From Chloroflexota bacterium (GTDB lineage Bacteria > Cyanobacteriota > Vampirovibrionia > Obscuribacterales > Obscuribacteraceae), in contig SBAT01000370.1 of NCBI GenBank assembly GCA_005240105.1, positions 1 to 7,135 of the forward strand: a DNA stretch of 7,135 bases, written 5' to 3'. How positions within the stretch are numbered: position 1 is the first letter of the stretch; the number at the start of each line of letters is the position of its first letter. The position numbers and the translations under genes are program-made. A model generated the notes under the pieces. The model was not told the DNA's origin, did not search any database, and saw only the letters and a program-made list of their open reading frames with translations. This document shows, in pieces, positions 1 to 5,470 of this stretch.

Positions 1-227
1 AGTTCACTCGGCTTAAGCACATACTTAAGTTCTGCCAGGGCGATAGATTCAGCGACACGATGGATGATGTCGTTGACTGCTTCGACTGGTTGCCCGGTAG
101 ATGAATCACGATTACCGTAAAGACCAACTAACGTGTCTTGGGTCGATTCCCAATAGCGTTCCGAATAGTCTTTGCGCTTTTTGGCTTCGATTGTCTGTGC
201 GGTGACATCCGTATTTAAAGTGACCAT
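1..227 (-). CDS. Ribonucleotide reductase large chain, probably B12-dependent (class II), N-terminal fragment
   Basis: The minus strand is open from an ATG at 227 to the left edge, giving the first 75 residues of a longer protein. The fragment has a charged start, a SERYWES-like segment (about residues 22-28), and then HRVAESIALAE (about 56-66). This arrangement resembles the N-terminal region of ribonucleotide reductase alpha chains, where an RVA..IA.AE helix precedes the catalytic barrel. Similarity is closest, from memory, to adenosylcobalamin-dependent (class II, NrdJ) enzymes, which reduce ribonucleotides to deoxyribonucleotides for DNA synthesis in the cytoplasm. No ATP-cone precedes the helix. 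An AAAGG Shine-Dalgarno lies about nine bases before the ATG, and another ATG seven bases upstream is out of frame. No active-site cysteine is in the window, so the class is an inference; a class I alpha chain is the alternative. Confidence 0.55.
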   Translation of the reverse strand, partial: MVTLNTDVTAQTIEAKKRKDYSERYWESTQDTLVGLYGNRDSSTGQPVEAVNDIIHRVAESIALAELKYVLKPSE

Positions 228-264
228 GATCCATTACCTTTTGGGGACAAAGGAGTAACAAACG

Positions 265-298
265 CCAAATTGTTTGGACTGTAGAGCTAAGAAGTCAA
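265..298 (-). promoter_or_regulatory. Candidate promoter of the ribonucleotide reductase gene
   Basis: Read on the minus strand, TTGACT (293-298) stands 18 bases before AACAAT (269-274), which would place a transcription start some 35 bases before the ATG at 227. A short dyad, CCAAA-CAA-TTTGG (265-277), overlaps the -10 box and could be an operator. The -35 matches consensus at five of six positions and the -10 at four of six, so this is only a candidate. I saw neither a cobalamin-riboswitch B12 box nor an NrdR-type box in the gap. Confidence 0.25.
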
Positions 299-344
299 AG
301 CTCCTCCGCCCAATTCGTTCAAAAAATATGATGAGCTAAAGTTA

Positions 345-614
345 CTACTCCCTGGGGGTATCGATCAATATGGCCAAATTGCCACCAACAACCCAGATCC
401 AGCCGATCGTGAGGCCACGCAAGGCTTTACGAGAAAGATAAAATTCGTCCGGAACGATCAGTTTTAATGCAAAAAACGCATCTCTTGTTAAGAGATAGAA
501 AATTAACCCTTACCAAGCAGCTCAAATTCCCACGGGATGGGCGTTTCCGGTCACAAAGCAAAGAGCATATATGCCACCAATCGTGATGGCACATACCAAT
601 TGGATCGAATGCAT
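345..614 (-). pseudogene. Small membrane protein gene broken by two compensating frameshifts
   Basis: The minus strand reads from ATG at 614 as MHSIQLV followed by a hydrophobic helix (AITIGGIYALCFV) and GNAHP. It then meets TGA (522-524) and TAA (510-512). The same frame reopens at once as LIFYLLTRDAFFALKLIVP, then DEFYLSRKALR and a second clear membrane helix (GLTIGWIWVVGGNLAILI), and stops at TAG (345-347). Between the breaks a neighbouring frame reads EFELLGKG. Removing one G from the run near 531-533 and adding one G to the run near 507-509 joins everything into one protein of about 89 residues with two or three membrane segments. The 270-base span keeps frame overall, as expected from a -1/+1 pair. 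I do not recognise the family. It is either a real pseudogene or an intact gene with two homopolymer sequencing errors. Upstream of the ATG there is only a weak GAG ribosome site. Confidence 0.6.
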
Positions 615-818
615 ATAACTCAAATATCAAAGATGATCAAACACTCAAAACAAGCGGATCCTGATGGATATTCAATCGACATCGGCATTTTTTCGCACTC
701 ATTTATTTGCGCTAAGTACATGCTTGCTTGCGACAAACCTATTTGACCTTCCACTTGGAAAGAAACATTTAACCCAACAGAGTCAAGCATCCCAGGCGCT
801 TGACAGCACGGCGCTTTC

Positions 819-844
819 GGTCAATTGGATTTTGTCAATTGACC
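819..844. repeat. Perfect 9-bp inverted repeat, possible operator
   Basis: GGTCAATTG (819-827) and CAATTGACC (836-844) are exact reverse complements separated by eight bases. The repeat lies 40-65 bases before the phosphatase ATG at 884 and directly upstream of a TATATT box (847-852), so it would overlap the -35 region. This placement fits a dimeric transcription-factor site. As RNA it could form a short AT-rich hairpin, but no T-run follows, so a terminator is unlikely. Confidence 0.5.
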
Positions 845-852
845 TGTATATT
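825..852 (+). promoter_or_regulatory. Candidate promoter of the phosphatase-led operon
   Basis: TATATT (847-852) is preceded immediately by TG and matches a -10 box at five of six positions. A weak -35, TTGGAT (825-830), lies 16 bases upstream. The inverted repeat 819-844 covers this -35, which suggests that any promoter here is repressed or activated by a bound regulator. The -35 is poor, so the call rests mainly on the -10 and on position. Confidence 0.3.
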
Positions 853-883
853 CGTTCAGCCCAATTGCCCCAAAAGCACTGCC

Positions 884-1531
884 ATGCTATTCTCGTGCCG
901 CCTGACATGGGGATTGGCATTGAATTTTTTTGGCGGCGCAAAACAAAAATCAACTCGCTTGCAAGTGGTATCACTTGTGCTGTCTTTCTTTCTATCTATA
1001 TGTATTGCCTGCCCAGCACTCGCTGATCTGGAAGAGACAGGACCACTGACCAATTTCGAAAGATTTGCCCCTGAACTTTATCGCGGAGCCCAACCTAGTG
1101 AAGCTGCCTTCAAAGAATTGAAAAAGCAAGGCATCAAGACAGTCATCAACTTGCGTCTCAAAAAAGATGACATAGAACAAGAAAGGGACTGGTGCGAAAA
1201 GTACGGTATGCACTTCATCCATATACCTATGGGCTACACAACTCCCAAGCTGGACGTAATATTGGCCTTTATTGGAGTCGTCACCAACAAAAACTTGCAA
1301 CCGGTTTATATCCATTGCCGTTTCGGAGTAGACAGAACTGGCGCGATGGTCGGACTGTATCGGGTAATCGTGCAAAACTGGTCTTACGAAGATGCCTATC
1401 TGGAAATGCGCCAGCATCACTTCAAGCCATTTCTGCTTTCACTCAAACATGCGGTGGAAAACTACGCAAACAGCAAACCGGCTGATAAAGAGCGCATATT
1501 GGCAAATTCTCGCCTGAATGGGCAGCTCTAA
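884..1531 (+). CDS. Exported TpbA-like dual-specificity/tyrosine phosphatase (first of a tandem pair)
   Basis: This 215-residue protein carries the Cys-based phosphatase signature HCRFGVDRTG, with catalytic Cys145 and Arg151 in the CX5R loop. Before it lie LYRGAQPSEAAF (65-76) and KTVINLR (85-91), typical of bacterial TpbA/Siw14-like dual-specificity phosphatases, which remove phosphate from phosphotyrosine or related phosphoesters. A hydrophobic stretch (about 26-46) ending in PALA before DLEE is a Sec signal peptide with predicted cleavage after residue 47, so the enzyme should act outside the cytoplasmic membrane. The start is uncertain. ATG 884 has no good ribosome site and gives a long signal peptide. 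TTG 920 has GGGGA six bases upstream and would give a more typical 35-residue signal. The frame is also open upstream to TTG 800. It leads the likely operon, and its tandem paralogue follows after 84 bases. The substrate is unknown. Confidence 0.85.
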   Translation: MLFSCRLTWGLALNFFGGAKQKSTRLQVVSLVLSFFLSICIACPALADLEETGPLTNFERFAPELYRGAQPSEAAFKELKKQGIKTVINLRLKKDDIEQERDWCEKYGMHFIHIPMGYTTPKLDVILAFIGVVTNKNLQPVYIHCRFGVDRTGAMVGLYRVIVQNWSYEDAYLEMRQHHFKPFLLSLKHAVENYANSKPADKERILANSRLNGQL

Positions 1532-1615
1532 CCAGTACATTAACTCCAGCAAATACTCGCCGCTTAAATTCTATTGGCAAGGGCATATTGTTCATTGAGT
1601 CAGCGAGGTCAAGCT

Positions 1616-2224
1616 ATGCTCAAGAACACAACTAAGGCCGTTATGTGTGCAGCTGCTTTAGCCTGTTCATTTATAGCCGTAGACTCCTGCTTAGCTCAGG
1701 GCATCAAAAAGCACTTATTTGCTCGCGAGTTCTACAAAGTTTCAGACACACTCTATTGCGGCAGCGAACCTACCGCAAAAGACAAAGTTCAAATGTTGAA
1801 GGATATGGGGGTCAAGACAATCATTGACTTGCGTTTTTTCACGGGCGTCAAACAAGAAGAACTCTGGGCAAAAGACATAGGTGTTGATTACTTCCACATA
1901 TCAACCGGTGTCTTGCAACCCGACGAAGCAAAAATCAAAACAGTCATGGCAATCGTGGAAGATCCCAAGTACCAGCCGGTCTATGTTCACTGTCGGACCG
2001 GATGTGACCGCACCGGTGTAATTGCCGGACTCTACCGTGTTTGCAATCAAGGCTGGACCAAAGAACAAGCGTATAAAGAAATGCGCTCACATCATTTCCG
2101 TCCTGTTTTCCAGGGCATTAAACGCAGCTTTGATGACATCTTAGCCAATCCGGAACTGAACAAGCCCACGACTAAAGCACTACCTGAGACAAGCTGGATA
2201 AAGCAGCCTGACGCTCGCGACTAA
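1616..2224 (+). CDS. Exported TpbA-like dual-specificity/tyrosine phosphatase (second of a tandem pair)
   Basis: The protein has 202 residues. The signature HCRTGCDRTG gives catalytic Cys126 and Arg132, preceded by LYCGSEPT (47-54) and KTIIDLR (67-73), the same layout as its upstream neighbour. A signal peptide (about 1-27, ending SCLA before QG) predicts export. ATG 1616 is chosen because GAGG lies seven bases upstream; the frame extends back to a TTG at 1574 but without a ribosome site. The two proteins are clearly paralogous yet well diverged, which points to an old duplication. Two features differ: the Arg in the LYRG segment is Cys48 here, and an extra Cys130 sits inside the active-site loop, which could permit redox control. 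Both copies share an EMR-HHF-P motif after the active site (here 156-163). The ABC ATPase gene follows after about 40 bases. The substrate is unknown. Confidence 0.85.
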   Translation: MLKNTTKAVMCAAALACSFIAVDSCLAQGIKKHLFAREFYKVSDTLYCGSEPTAKDKVQMLKDMGVKTIIDLRFFTGVKQEELWAKDIGVDYFHISTGVLQPDEAKIKTVMAIVEDPKYQPVYVHCRTGCDRTGVIAGLYRVCNQGWTKEQAYKEMRSHHFRPVFQGIKRSFDDILANPELNKPTTKALPETSWIKQPDARD

Positions 2225-2266
2225 AACTGCTACATTTATTGCTTGAAGGTTTATGTGGCAGGGCTA

Positions 2267-3244
2267 ATGGCACTACTAGATATACAAGGGCTATGCACCG
2301 TTTTTGATACTGAAGCAGGCGTAGCCAAGGCAGTCGATAATTTGAGCCTCTCTTTAAAGAAGGGTTCCGTATTAGGTATCGTCGGTGAGTCCGGCTGCGG
2401 AAAATCGATTACCTCTCTTTCTATTTTGCGCCTGGTGCCACCACCAGGACGAATTGTCGCAGGCAAAATTACCTTTGACGGGCAAGATCTATTAAGCCTT
2501 TCAGAAAGCAAGATGCAGGAGATAAGAGGCGATCGCATCGCTCTTATTCCACAAGATCCAATGACTTCGCTCAATCCTGTTTACACGATCGGCGAACAAA
2601 TTATTGAAGCAATTGAGTTGCATCAAAACGTCTCCAAAAAGGAAGCGCGGAAAAGAGCAATTGAAGTCCTTGATCGAGTACGCATTCCAGAAGCCGCCAA
2701 TCGCATTGATGATTACCCGCACCAATTCTCAGGCGGCATGCGCCAGCGCGTCATGATTGCTATGGCTTTGTCCTGCAAGCCGGATTTGCTCATCGCCGAT
2801 GAACCGACAACAGCGTTGGATGTAACTGTTCAAGCACAAATACTTGATCTGCTTCGCGCAATTCAAAAGGCAGAAGGCATGTCCATTCTTTTAATTACGC
2901 ACGATCTTGGTGTAGTTGCCGAAATGTGCGATGACGTGGCTATCATGTACGCCGGATCGATCGTCGAACATGCTCCAGTTGTTGATCTGTTTAAGCATCC
3001 CAAACATCCATATACAGTAGGTCTTTTAAATTCCATCCCGCGCCCTGGCAGTACGCGCTTGACTCCCATTGATGGTCAACCGCCAAATCTAATCAACTTA
3101 CCGCCTGGATGTCGTTTTGCCAATCGCTGCCCACTGGTCGAGCCAAGATGCCGAGAAGCATTTCCACCACTGGAAGAAAAATTACCGGGACATACAGCTC
3201 GCTGTGTTGTGGTACCAAGTGCAACTGCTACTGCCAAAAACTAA
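2267..3244 (+). CDS. Peptide ABC transporter ATP-binding protein, OppD/DppD family
   Basis: This is a 325-residue ATPase that powers import of di- or oligopeptides (or nickel, in some relatives) from the cytoplasmic face of a membrane permease pair. All ABC motifs are intact: Walker A GESGCGKS (40-47), Q-loop Gln96, signature FSGGMRQ (154-160), Walker B LLIADEP (174-180) and switch His212. The C-terminal extension typical of OppD/DppD follows, with HPYTVGLL (247-254) and Cys282, 288, 295 and 313. Such cysteines bind an iron-sulphur cluster in at least one studied homologue. ATG 2267 is chosen because family members begin at this MALLDI-like segment; GTG 2255 has a better-placed AAGG and is a fair alternative. 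No permease, binding protein or OppF partner is in the window, so those must be encoded elsewhere. Its stop codon shares a base with the next start. The transported substrate cannot be told. Confidence 0.9.
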   Translation: MALLDIQGLCTVFDTEAGVAKAVDNLSLSLKKGSVLGIVGESGCGKSITSLSILRLVPPPGRIVAGKITFDGQDLLSLSESKMQEIRGDRIALIPQDPMTSLNPVYTIGEQIIEAIELHQNVSKKEARKRAIEVLDRVRIPEAANRIDDYPHQFSGGMRQRVMIAMALSCKPDLLIADEPTTALDVTVQAQILDLLRAIQKAEGMSILLITHDLGVVAEMCDDVAIMYAGSIVEHAPVVDLFKHPKHPYTVGLLNSIPRPGSTRLTPIDGQPPNLINLPPGCRFANRCPLVEPRCREAFPPLEEKLPGHTARCVVVPSATATAKN

Positions 3245-4836
3245 TGAACAAACTAGCTGCCATTCCTACAACTGCTGAACTTCGCCAATTGGAAGCCAGG
3301 TGGATTGAATCCTGTCACGATAATTGGGGTCTAGTTCTTATGGAACTAGCCGGCAAAAAATCCGCTGAACTGGCAAAACAACTTTATCAATCAGACAAAG
3401 GTCCAGTACTCATATTTTGCGGGCGCGGAAACAATGGTGGTGACGGGCTTGTCGTAGCTCGTTATCTATCCCTCTGGGAAATACCATTTACAGTATTCAT
3501 GGTAGACGGAAATCAAAAGCCGCCGTCTGAAAAACGCACGGAAAGCCTTATAAACAAAGACGCCCTAGAAAAACTGGGAGCCGATATCAAAACAATAACA
3601 GCTGATCAAGTCGCTGGGCTAAAATCACAGGTGTCCGACTCAGCACTCATCGTTGATGCCCTTTTAGGCACAGGTCTTGATAGACCGCTTTCAGGCATTT
3701 ACGAGAATTTAGTCAATTTGATAAATGAGGGCGGCAAAACAGTACTTTCCATAGATATTCCGTCAGGGATAAATTCCGATACCGGCCAAATAATGGGGGT
3801 TGCCATAAAAGCAACTCATACCGTGACTTTTGGTTATCTCAAAGCCGGACTGCTCCTATTTCCAGGTTTTGAAAATGCCGGTCAGTTGACACTCGTGGAT
3901 ATCGGGCTGCCGGAGATACCCAATGCATTCAAGCGACAACTCACGACCGTTGAACATATACGCAGCCTAATGCCCAAGCGTCCAACTAATTCACACAAGG
4001 GAACTTATGGCACGGTTTTATCAATAGCAGGCTCCTTAAGTTATCGAGGCGCTGCCACTCTTGCCAGCCTGACAGCTTTGCGCACAGGAGCAGGGCTATC
4101 AATTCTTGCCACACCAAAATCAATAATTCCAGAACTCAATACGCTGGAAATTATCTATAAGGGTTTGGATGAAACAAAATCAGCCAGCATTGCCGCAACT
4201 GCTCTGAATCAGTTGCGCGACGATATGAATAAAGCAAATGCACTAATTGTCGGTCCTGGGTTAAGTCAAGATTCGGATACGGTGAAATTTGTACACGAGC
4301 TGCTCCCCACAATAGACAAGCCCTGCATCATCGATGCCGACGGGTTAAATGCAATAGCTGAAAACACTTCGATGTTTCCGCGCAATAAAGAATTTGTCCT
4401 AACTCCCCACCCGAAAGAATTCTCACGTCTAACCGGCATGAGCGTTCAAGAGATTCAATCCAATCGAATTGAATCAGCACTAAAAGGAGCCCGCCAGTTT
4501 GATGCAGTAATCGTACTCAAAGGCGCCCATACGGTTATCGCCAACAAAGACGGTGATGTATTCATCAACCCAACCGGCAATGCCGGTATGGCCACAGCCG
4601 GCGCAGGTGATGTGTTATCCGGCATCATAGGTGGACTAATGGCTCAGGGATTGAATCCTTTTGATGCAGCAGTTGCAGGCACCTATATTCACGGACTAGC
4701 CGGTGATATTGCCGGCAAGGCTATTGGCGAAACTGGTTTTGTCGCCGGCGAAATTTCAAGCTTCGTACCGCAAGCATTAACGCTCTTGCACGATGAAAAC
4801 TTTTCCGGTTCGTTCTTAGAACAAAGCCTTCTGTGA
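3244..4836 (+). CDS. nnr: Bifunctional NAD(P)HX epimerase / ADP-dependent NAD(P)HX dehydratase
   Basis: This 530-residue cytoplasmic enzyme repairs hydrated, inactive NADH and NADPH. The N-terminal YjeF_N domain (about 1-235) interconverts R and S forms of NAD(P)HX and shows GRGNNGGDG (60-68), LLGTGLDRPLSG (140-151) and SIDIPSG (169-175). The C-terminal ribokinase-like domain (about 240-515) dehydrates the S form using ADP. It shows KGTYG (252-256), VGPGL (336-340), IDADGLNAI (363-371), LTPHPKEF (386-393), KGAHT (426-430), and NPTGNAGMATAGAGDVLSG (442-460) with probable catalytic Asp456. Length is slightly above the usual value of about 500. The ATG at 3244 overlaps the ABC ATPase stop by one base (TAATG), so translation is probably coupled. 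The frame is open further upstream, but that would run inside the ABC gene and out of family alignment. Also called yjeF, or nnrD/nnrE for the two domains. Confidence 0.95.
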   Translation: MNKLAAIPTTAELRQLEARWIESCHDNWGLVLMELAGKKSAELAKQLYQSDKGPVLIFCGRGNNGGDGLVVARYLSLWEIPFTVFMVDGNQKPPSEKRTESLINKDALEKLGADIKTITADQVAGLKSQVSDSALIVDALLGTGLDRPLSGIYENLVNLINEGGKTVLSIDIPSGINSDTGQIMGVAIKATHTVTFGYLKAGLLLFPGFENAGQLTLVDIGLPEIPNAFKRQLTTVEHIRSLMPKRPTNSHKGTYGTVLSIAGSLSYRGAATLASLTALRTGAGLSILATPKSIIPELNTLEIIYKGLDETKSASIAATALNQLRDDMNKANALIVGPGLSQDSDTVKFVHELLPTIDKPCIIDADGLNAIAENTSMFPRNKEFVLTPHPKEFSRLTGMSVQEIQSNRIESALKGARQFDAVIVLKGAHTVIANKDGDVFINPTGNAGMATAGAGDVLSGIIGGLMAQGLNPFDAAVAGTYIHGLAGDIAGKAIGETGFVAGEISSFVPQALTLLHDENFSGSFLEQSLL

Positions 4837-4837
4837 A

Positions 4838-5275
4838 TTATCCTAAGGCCTCAAGATCAGCTAGGTCTTGCGTGCGTCCGGTTGCCTTCTTGTTCAGCTT
4901 CAAGTTTTCCAGATCAATAAAATTAATCAGTACATCATCGAGCGTCACTGTTACACGTTTGGCGTAACTACTAGCAAAGTCGATGCCATCTGCAGATGTC
5001 ACTAAATCAATTCTGTTAGGCGGATAGCCAAGCTGAATGACCTGATTTGCGGAAGTGAAATCATTTATGTTCAACCCAAGTGAATCAAATCCAAAATCTT
5101 CAAGCGCCTTCAACAAATGAGCGGCATTATCTTGTGATGCTTCAATCCAAACATCAAGATCTTTTGTATAGCGAGGATGTCCATGCAATGCCAGTGCATA
5201 GCCCCCAACGATTAAATACTTCACGTCATGAGCGTTTAACGACTTTATAAACTCTCTGAAATCTTGGTTGAGCAC
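4838..5275 (-). CDS. MNT-like nucleotidyltransferase (toxin-antitoxin-like module)
   Basis: The protein has 145 residues and the minimal nucleotidyltransferase fold: IVGGYAL (22-28), RYTKDLDVW (35-43) with metal-binding Asp39 and Asp41, and a third carboxylate at Asp90 in NRIDLV. The C-terminus has the NKKATGRTQDLADLEAL block (129-144, approximately) often seen in these small enzymes. Related proteins transfer nucleotides to proteins or RNA and occur in toxin-antitoxin and abortive-infection pairs; the target here is unknown. It starts with GTG at 5275, with GGAGG four bases upstream, and this start lies 50 bases inside the upstream small gene in another frame. Homologues begin at the same DF.EFI segment, which supports the start. 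Its TAA ends one base from the stop of the converging NAD(P)HX repair gene. A neutral or defence role is equally possible. Confidence 0.8.
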   Translation of the reverse strand: MLNQDFREFIKSLNAHDVKYLIVGGYALALHGHPRYTKDLDVWIEASQDNAAHLLKALEDFGFDSLGLNINDFTSANQVIQLGYPPNRIDLVTSADGIDFASSYAKRVTVTLDDVLINFIDLENLKLNKKATGRTQDLADLEALG

Positions 5276-5426
5276 CGTACCTCCACTGGTGGTATTCGTA
5301 CCGGATTTGCTCTAGGGCCTCAATGCAGTCTGCCGGGGCCAACGAGCGCCAGTAGGCAACGTCCAGCTCACGCTCATGCATGTTGCGCTTTTGCACTGTT
5401 CTAACAATCTGTCTTGCCCTTTCCAT
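5226..5426 (-). CDS. Small protein paired with the nucleotidyltransferase, function unknown
   Basis: This 66-residue, basic, soluble protein has an ERELDVAYWRS segment (18-28), EALEQIR (36-42) and a C-terminal PRFQRVYKVVKR (54-65). From memory, short proteins of this pattern (W..s...eR..al..lR ... PRLQRV..V) commonly precede small nucleotidyltransferase genes in bacteria, so it is probably the partner of the next gene and perhaps an antitoxin or adaptor; this is not shown by the sequence. ATG 5426 is the first in-frame start; only a weak AGG lies well upstream, and Met16 is an alternative. TAAAAT at 5434-5439 could be a -10 box. The last 50 bases are read in a second frame as the start of the nucleotidyltransferase, and its codons for Trp48-Arg49 contain that gene's ribosome site. 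Confidence 0.65.
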   Translation of the reverse strand: MERARQIVRTVQKRNMHERELDVAYWRSLAPADCIEALEQIRYEYHQWRYGAQPRFQRVYKVVKRS

Positions 5427-5440
5427 ATCACTATTTTACC

Positions 5441-5470
5441 TAATTAAATGCAACCAATGCACTTAAATTA
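5441..5470. repeat. Imperfect dyad between the S66 gene and the small-protein gene
   Basis: On the plus strand TAATTAAATGCA (5441-5452) and TGCACTTAAATTA (5458-5470) are reverse complements apart from one bulged base and one mismatch that becomes a G-U pair in the minus-strand RNA, with a five-base spacer. It overlaps the S66 stop codon and lies 15 bases before the small-protein ATG. It is AT-rich and lacks a following T-run, so an operator for the downstream pair is more likely than a terminator. Confidence 0.35.

Larger units (their letters stand above)
615..883. other. Non-coding region between divergent transcription units
   Basis: This stretch separates the minus-strand membrane-protein gene from the plus-strand phosphatase gene. 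Open frames that cross it have no ribosome site and no protein-like composition, so I read it as non-coding. It holds the inverted repeat and candidate promoter annotated separately near its right end. The left part is AT-rich and contains TGATCA, but I see no convincing promoter for the minus-strand gene. Confidence 0.5.

Noticed and set aside
228..344. Cobalamin riboswitch or NrdR box before the ribonucleotide reductase gene
   Set aside because: I looked for both because they often control such genes, but saw neither the conserved B12 box nor a paired NrdR-type repeat.
291..467. Plus-strand open stretch of about 58 codons with protein-like composition
   Set aside because: It has no ATG, GTG or TTG start and lies antisense to the broken membrane-protein gene, whose minus-strand reading has clear membrane helices; it is best read as its shadow.
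480..496. ATCTCTT-GTT-AAGAGAT hairpin
   Set aside because: It falls inside the coding part of the membrane-protein gene, has a three-base loop and no T-run, so it is probably a coincidence of codons.
427..630. Minus-strand open frame of 67 codons
   Set aside because: Composition is odd (many Cys, His and Trp) and it is out of frame with the coherent membrane-protein reading over the same bases.
537..746. Plus-strand open frame of 69 codons
   Set aside because: No ribosome site, no recognisable motif, and it partly overlaps the antisense membrane-protein gene.
2529..2536. GCGATCGC octamer (the HIP1 palindrome abundant in many cyanobacteria)
   Set aside because: I noticed only this copy in 7 kb, inside the ABC ATPase gene; one copy is no evidence for a cyanobacterial genome.
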